NCBI GenBank assembly: GCA_900618425.1
Contig: UZAN01056421.1
Location: 1 to 11,715, forward strand
Length of the DNA stretch: 11,715 bases
DNA from: Echinostoma caproni
Taxonomy: Eukaryota > Platyhelminthes > Trematoda > Plagiorchiida > Echinostomatidae
Direction: 5' to 3'
Shown piece after piece: positions 6,956-11,715 of this stretch. Under the pieces are notes generated by a model. That model saw only the letters and a program-made list of their open reading frames with translations. It was not told the DNA's origin and ran no database searches. Positions within the stretch are counted from its first letter, which is position 1. Each line of letters starts with the position of its first letter. A program made the translations under genes and the position numbers.

Positions 6956-7276
6956 ATATCTCAGAATGACGAGAATGTAAATGGTCAAGAAGGATCTCAA
7001 GAGTACAAAAGTTCACAGCAGAATAAATGTCAAAATTACAAAGTTTTTTGATTGAAGAGGTCATGGAAAGAGGTGAGGCACGGTCAGTGATCGCTAAACA
7101 GTGACAGGGAAGAATAAAACAATATTAGAGGAAATAAAGAAACAAATGACAGTGAAGTAATCAAAAATGACGGGGGAAACACACTGGTATTCAAAGAAGA
7201 ATCTAACGATGCTCGGGAGATGCAGATATATCAACAAGCAAGGACAGAGGTCTCACTGTTCACTCTACACATGGCA
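6956..7276 (+). pseudogene. Decayed coding-like stretch in shifting frames, unknown protein
   Basis: Three plus frames follow one another: 6956-7048 (starting ISQNDENVNGQEGSQEYK), 7027-7104 (ATG start, with FLIEEVMERGEARSVIAKQ) and 7118-7276 (with NDGGNTLVFKEESNDAREMQ). All are rich in E, Q, N and D and poor in the residues that chance frames give here. They could be one reading frame broken by small insertions or deletions, or short exons. A 43-bp stretch at 6969-7011 resembles 6009-6050, just downstream of the hairpin insertion, so the two coding-like regions may be related. No family is recognised. Confidence 0.28.
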
Positions 7277-7509
7277 TAACCGTCAACACGGGAGAGTTCA
7301 ATTGGTTTGAATGAGCGTGAAACATCAAATATACATATAAAGTATTTTGATAGTTTAAGATCACATCCTGAGTAAAGTGATCAGTGATTAGATATTAGAT
7401 TATCACAGCCTGATCATCTGCCAATTTCTAATACACCTTTGGTCCAGAGTATCTTTGTAAATCTATAGAAGCAGCACACTGTGAACTTATCTGTCCATCT
7501 TGTTTGCTA
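7277..7509. other. Unassigned flank of the CR1-like relic
   Basis: Nothing is recognised here. The RT motifs expected upstream of the relic (PQGS and similar) are absent, so this is host flank or eroded element. Confidence 0.35.
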
Positions 7510-8220
7510 CTTAGAAAGGCGGTCGAATAAGCCTAATGGAATTTCCGTCTCTCCAGGAGTTTGATTTCTTTACTGAAAGTCTTTCCAGAATCTAACGGTT
7601 TTCCAATCAACCTAGTTTCAATCTTAATTCATCCAAATGCCTAGAACCCATGTTCAGTTTTTACCGCTCGTCATTTTCAATAGATTCTGCTACTTTTAAC
7701 TGTAACCCACTGTCTAGAGTGACATTTTCTAAGTGCCTGAGTGGCGTCAGTAGCACTCACCACAGACATTCATAATTGTAGACGGAAACTGAGACTACTT
7801 TCTTTTCAGCTACAGAAACTCAGACAATTTCGAACCCCACATTCAGTTTTGTTCTCTTTCATTCACCCATGCATTTTCACTATTTTCATCGATTACTCCC
7901 CTGTAGTGCCTATTAAACACGAGTTCAAAACCATTCATCGTGGTTTGGTGATAGTCAGTCGAATATCCCTGATTTCGTCTAATTCATTTATCACATAACT
8001 TATTATCGGTTATCTAACTCTTGTATTAACTTTGCCAAGGAGTAACTAGACGACCCTCTTCATCCACTGCATGGTGATTGATCTACTCACTGTTCCAATC
8101 CGTCTACACCTACTCCTCCTTTCGGCATCTACCCTCTCGCAATTGTGAGAATTACACTGTACCCTATCTCTACCGGATGGTAAACAATAGGAAACAGATT
8201 GTTATTATATTTCGTCAAAA
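7510..8220 (+). pseudogene. CR1-like non-LTR retrotransposon relic, plus copy
   Basis: This is the end of a CR1-like (SR1-like) reverse-transcriptase ORF, matching the minus copy at 11012-11715 throughout. Frame one has FDFFTESLSRI, a TAA at 7593-7595, then FNLNSSKCLEPMFSFYRSSF (family LNPSKC). A frameshift near 7735-7760 leads to DIHNCRRKLRLLSF, then YSPVV and HEFKTIHRGLVIVSRIS (family ILYxSPVxFPxLLKxDFKxLRR). A stop at 7996-7998 and another frame change lead to SCINFAKE (8019-8042) and DDPLHPLH, a typical C-terminal motif, before PTPPFGIYPLA. The YADD core is lost, so the copy is 5'-truncated and dead. Its 3' flank has weak similarity to that of the minus copy. Confidence 0.8.
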
Positions 8221-8372
8221 TGTGTGTGCATAAACCAAACGTTCACGTTACAAATTTCCCAAATTTGTGTTTTTCGTCCGATGTGTATATTTTTTAGTTG
8301 AAACCTAAGCATATGAGAATGCGGAAATTATGGAACTGGCAATGCAAACATATGTCCCGGGGCTATTTCCAA
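8221..8372. other. Probable 3' untranslated end of the CR1-like relic
   Basis: GTGCATAAACC...CGTTACAAATTT, just after the ORF, resembles the sequence after the minus copy's stop (minus strand, near 10930-10970), so some of it is likely element 3' UTR. The end point is not defined. Confidence 0.3.
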
Positions 8373-8426
<54 letters not shown>

Positions 8427-8435
8427 GCTGCTGCT
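8373..8435. repeat. (ACT)18(GCT)3 microsatellite
   Basis: Eighteen perfect ACT units run from 8373 to 8426 and are followed by three GCT units. Translation gives poly-threonine on one strand and poly-valine on the other, so the open frames over it are artefacts of the repeat. Confidence 0.97.
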
Positions 8436-9173
8436 AATCTAATCCCATGGCGTACACATAATGGTTCCAAGTTGCGATTGGGTTGCACAATCTCTAGGTC
8501 GAGTACAGCTTGAGTGCCTCGAGTATTCCAGGAGTAGACCAATTGTGTTAATTTCACAAAGCGGTACTCGGTCGAGGCTAGCTATTTATTGTAGATTACA
8601 GTTGAGATATCACTAATTTGGCATATAACACAGAAATCTCATCTGAAACTTACCATCGCGGTTCCTGGTAGCACACCGGATAATGGATGGAGAAGTCAGT
8701 ATTTAATCTTTGAGACACAGAAATTCGCCTTTGGTAGTCTTGTTAATTGTTGTTCGTTGAAGGAAACCACCAACAGCACTGTTGTGCATATTACTCACAA
8801 ATGTGAATAGCACACACTATCACATAGCTGCATGAGGAACAATGCTCATCATGGGCAGAAATACCCGTCACATGAATGAACATTAGAAGGGGAATCCTTA
8901 CTTGCATGACGAATTCGAATGAGAATGTTCACGGTACACTTGCCGTACGATGAGTCTAGAATGCATTCGATACACCGCGAATTAATAACCAGGTTTTGTA
9001 AGAAGCGTATCAAAAATATGTATCGAGGTCGTTGGGTAGAATATTTTCCCTAGTAACTGAGGAAGTCGAGTTGAGGACGAATATCATACTTTTGTCACCT
9101 CCTTTAGGGGTATTTTCAATTCTATTTGGTAAATAATATTTCATTACATTCTAAAATTTAGTATACCCTGAAC
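8436..9173. other. Unassigned
   Basis: No gene, RNA or repeat family is supported in this stretch. Stops are frequent in all frames. Confidence 0.4.
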
Positions 9174-9185
9174 ACATAAGGTTGT
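9174..9185. repeat. Target duplication, left of short hairpin copy
   Basis: ACATAAGGTTGT is repeated perfectly at 9253-9264, on the other side of the short hairpin element. Confidence 0.85.
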
Positions 9186-9252
9186 TTGAACAGGCAAGTC
9201 AGAAGACTTCTGACTTGCCTGCTCAAATTCATTACGGGATCCAAATGTTTCA
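9186..9252 (-). mobile_element. Hairpin (foldback) element, short copy
   Basis: This 67-bp copy is in minus orientation. Read on the minus strand it begins TGAAACATTT, as the long copy does, and matches it at 42 of the first 46 positions (including GATCCCGTAATGAA and CAGGCAAGTCAGAAG). The arms (9185-9205 and 9207-9227) are inverse at 20 of 21 positions with a single-base loop, so the whole long stem and loop of the sister copy is missing here. A perfect 12-bp target duplication (ACATAAGGTTGT) flanks it. Its ends define the family: 5' TGAAACATTT, 3' CTGTTCAA. It has no coding capacity. Confidence 0.85.
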
Positions 9253-9264
9253 ACATAAGGTTGT
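9253..9264. repeat. Target duplication, right of short hairpin copy
   Basis: Exact repeat of 9174-9185. Confidence 0.85.
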
Positions 9265-9422
9265 GTTAGAAAACAAAGAAGCAAACATATAGGGAAAAAT
9301 AAGGATTTCTCTACGCATGAGGCTGCAGGCTGATGTTCGTTTGCATCCAAAGTGCCAGTTAGCATGAATAGATTTACGCGTTTTTGCCTCAATTTGGCAT
9401 CGGTGTGGTGTTTTTTCTCATT
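9265..9422. other. Unassigned
   Basis: Nothing is recognised between the short hairpin copy and the CAA-rich tract. Confidence 0.4.
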
Positions 9423-9473
9423 CACAACAATAACAACGACAACAACAACACGACAACAAGGACAACAACAAAA
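9423..9473. repeat. Imperfect (CAA)n tract
   Basis: A run of CAA/AAC units is interrupted by TAA, CGA and GGA triplets. It gives poly-N or poly-T frames on the plus strand and poly-V on the minus strand; these readings are artefacts. Confidence 0.85.
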
Positions 9474-10093
9474 CGCCGGGACACGACGAGTAACACGTGT
9501 ATAAACTGTATTAAACACGGAACTTCAGTGCATCATGGAGGTTCAAACAGAGAGGTTGCTGCTTCGATCGAGATTGTGTACAATCGCACTGACTATCCCG
9601 AAATGTTTAGGTTGAGTGTTAGACTGGAATATCTCGAACTTGCTCTATAATCTCCGGACAAGATATACCCACGGTCTTTGATCCGAATCTGTCTTGATTA
9701 ATTCTAACTACGATGGATTATCATGACTCACACAATGAGACTGTTTCTGCCAACCTTACCCTAACCAACCAAGTCGATAATTTGCTTAAATCTTGTTCGT
9801 TGGTTGCGTCTAATGCATAGATTAATGGAAAATAGAACAATGATACATGGGCACTCACTTAGCGCTTTATCGGTTGTGTAAAGTTAAATGAAATGAGTGA
9901 CAGACGTACCTTCTATCTCCCTGTTCTTTTCGGATGAAAAACATTATGGGATGATGCTAACTGCTTCGTCCAATCTGAATATTGTTTCAAGTGAATGGTA
10001 GTTAGTTTCTCGGTCTAAACGAATGTGTATTTCAATTTGCCGGTATGTGATAGCACATCAGAAGATAATCATCACTACTGATTAAATATTCAG
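9474..10093 (+). other. Unassigned, with a weak coding-like tail at 9530-9650
   Basis: The plus frame downstream of the CAA tract stays open to TAA 9648-9650, and its last 38 or so codons (EVAASIEIVYNRTDYPEMF and on) have many G-initial codons. No family is recognised. A 35-codon ATG frame starts at 9713 without known motifs. Nothing else is supported. Confidence 0.25.
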
Positions 10094-10165
10094 TGGTTGG
10101 AGTGCTTGAACCCTATCACAGTTGTCCTGCTGCTTTACTTTCGGATCAACGGTCTTCCGTTGAAG
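10094..10165 (+). CDS. Weak candidate exon, 72 nt, unknown product
   Basis: TTAAATATTCAG (ending at 10093) could be a 3' splice site and GAAG|GTGATA (10165/10166) a 5' splice site. The frame between (VVGVLEPYHSCPAALLSDQ) is open, with phase 1 at both ends and many G-initial codons. A 72-nt symmetric exon is plausible, but chance cannot be excluded and no family is recognised. Confidence 0.2.
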
Positions 10166-11011
10166 GTGATACCGGTCCTGAAAACTGATTGGATTGGATT
10201 TTTGTAGCGGCAATAACTGAAATTAAAAGATCATAACCAATCAATTAATGCTTCGAGTGTAATTATCATTGTCATTACTAGAAAGCTGAAAAATCGAGCA
10301 TTCAAAATGCATGCACATCCTTAATGGGATAAGATTGCTGGGTCTCTGGAGTTGACTGGAGGCAAAACAATCCCCCGTTATTTGCTTCGCGTTTCCGTTT
10401 GTAGCTCATAATGGATCTTCTTATTCATTTCTCGCCTAAAGCTGGACGTAACTAGAGTCTTTTGTTCTGACAAAGTGTTTGATCCTTATCACACTCAGCA
10501 AAGCAACAACAACATCAGAGAAATTCACCAGTCACGTAGTATTTTAATGATCTTTTGCCGATTTATTCACCTAATCTGGTCAGACTAAAATGACAGTTTC
10601 GGAACGATCGATCGGTAGAGCCGTTAAACTGAATTTTATATCTAAAACTACTCAGCACTCATGCGTTGAGGCAAGAGATCACGTTAATCAAACCTTGTAG
10701 ATTAGGGATTCTCACACCGTGTGACAGGACAGATATACCAAACATCCTCAGAAGTGCACAAAGTCCTGGAGAACGGTACAGTGTCTTCTCGGCGTTATTC
10801 CATGAATTTTAATCAAACATCACACGACGCAGGTTGAAGCACACAGACCATTGTGCAATAGGTGTTTTTTAGAATTTTGATCATCTGTATTGTACTGTGT
10901 ATAACTTTTGCAAGCAATAGAGCTCACATTTCAGTTAAAAAATCGTAAACGCTAACCGTCACAATGCACATAATCAACGAGGAGAAAAGTTTTTACAGGC
11001 ATGGGAACATT
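10166..11011. other. Mostly unassigned; right part may be CR1-like 3' UTR
   Basis: On the minus strand, sequence just past the CR1-like stop (down to about 10930) has weak similarity to the flank of the plus relic near 8228-8260, so it is probably element 3' UTR. A 36-codon ATG frame at 10590-10700 (plus) has no known motif. The rest shows no gene or repeat. Confidence 0.35.
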
Positions 11012-11715
11012 TCATAATCCAAGGTTAAGACAAAGTTCACTCGTTGTCCACTCTTTGTTTATGAGTAGACGAGCAAGATAAGGTATGGGTGAATTGCGGT
11101 ATGCATTAATAATGAAATTTGGCGGAATCGGGATCTTGTTGAATGATGGGAATGACAAAGTGTCAGTTCTACATGCAATGAGTGGTCAGGATCTCTTAGC
11201 AAATTTCACCCAGGAAGTTACGTGATACTCTGAAAGCTTTACAGCTAATTCATTCACAGGAATAGAAGAGACACGACTAATAATGGTTAGACCGCGACGT
11301 AAGACTTTGAAGTCCTGTTTGAGTAAACTGGGAAAAATAACCGGGGAACAGTAGAGTAAGATGGGGAACTGCCTGAGTCTTCGGATTGGAAATGATAGGC
11401 GCCGCAGTTTACCAATGCAGTTGTGGATGTGGGTTGACCAATGAAGATTGCTATCTATGGTTACACCAAGATATTTGACAGAGCTCTCCCTAGATAAAAG
11501 ATTGTTATTAATCACTGTGGGGTCTATCGGATATGAAGAGCGAGCAAAACTATATACACACTCAACACATTTACTGGGGTTTAGGGTTCGCCCGGATGAG
11601 GAGGAGAATGACTGAATTTGATCAAGATTATCGGTAAAAGAGCTTAGATCAGAGTAAAAAGAAATGGGTTGGCACAACACGACGTCATCTGCATATTTCA
11701 AGATACGTGCGGGAG
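11012..11715 (-). pseudogene. CR1-like non-LTR retrotransposon relic, minus copy
   Basis: This copy runs off the window edge, so its start is unseen. It reads ARILKYADDVVLCQPISF with the catalytic YADD at 11684-11695. LNPSKC follows, then KYLGVTID (11453-11476), HIHNCIGKLRRLSF, LLYCSPVIFPSLLKQDF and LRRGLTIISRVSS. The reverse transcriptase of such elements copies element RNA at a nicked target. A TGA at 11186-11188 interrupts the frame. Beyond it the same frame stays open for 57 codons (CRTDTLSF, PIPPNF, AYRNSPIPYLARLL) to a second TGA at 11012-11014, and matches the family C-terminus. Compared with the plus copy, 16 codons before LLYCSP are missing, a 48-nt in-frame deletion. It is less decayed than the plus copy: no frameshift was seen, only one stop and one deletion. 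Confidence 0.88.

Noticed and set aside
6792..7064. Minus frame of 90 codons
   Set aside because: No known motif and it overlaps plus frames of similar length; chance opening cannot be excluded.
8298..8557. Open frames on both strands over the ACT tract (poly-T and poly-V proteins)
   Set aside because: They exist only because a triplet repeat has no stops in those frames; the flanks have no coding signal.
9144..9518. 124-codon minus-strand frame
   Set aside because: It runs through the CAA tract (poly-V) and the hairpin element; no independent coding content.
1..11715. CRISPR array, bacterial operon or phage region
   Set aside because: No regularly spaced repeats, ribosome sites or packed genes; the splice signals and retroelements point to an animal genome.

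Overview
This looks like nuclear DNA of a flatworm, most likely a digenean trematode. It is about 40% GC, with no bacterial gene packing, no operons and no CRISPR array. It holds one recognisable host exon with GT/AG splice signals and several decayed retroelements. The two reverse-transcriptase families are of the CR1-like and RTE-like types common in schistosomes and liver flukes. The taxon is inferred from these families, because no marker gene is present.

Layout. 1-1590: mostly unassigned, with a (TTA)6 tract and two weak exon candidates ending at good 5' splice sites. 1595-1747: a well-supported exon of neuronal-type synaptobrevin/VAMP (R-SNARE), plus strand. The following exon was not found, so nearly 10 kb downstream may be one intron. 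1879-1983: a hairpin and short AT-rich repeats. 2311-3152: closely spaced plus-strand coding-like blocks in shifting frames, possibly a decayed or very short-intron gene. 3229-3527 (minus): a Gag-type zinc-knuckle relic of a Ty3/Gypsy-like element. 4852-5492 (minus): the C-terminal end of an RTE-like reverse-transcriptase ORF, broken by stops, a frameshift and a deletion. 5513-5584: a 72-nt tRNA-like sequence with A and B boxes, probably a SINE head.

5769-6232: a coding-like frame split by a hairpin ('foldback') insertion at about 5813-5987 with a direct target duplication. A second, shorter copy of the same hairpin element lies at 9186-9252 in the opposite orientation, flanked by a perfect 12-bp duplication. 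The two copies share the same outer ends, so this is a small non-autonomous mobile family. I do not recognise it, and it is the most novel item here. 7510-8220 (plus) and 11012-11715 (minus) are two relics of one CR1-like family in opposite orientations.

Nothing here forms a pathway. The picture is a host gene intron or intergenic tract filled by mobile elements of at least five kinds (CR1-like, RTE-like, Gypsy-like, tRNA-SINE-like and the hairpin element) and then eroded. Family calls come from remembered motifs, not database searches.
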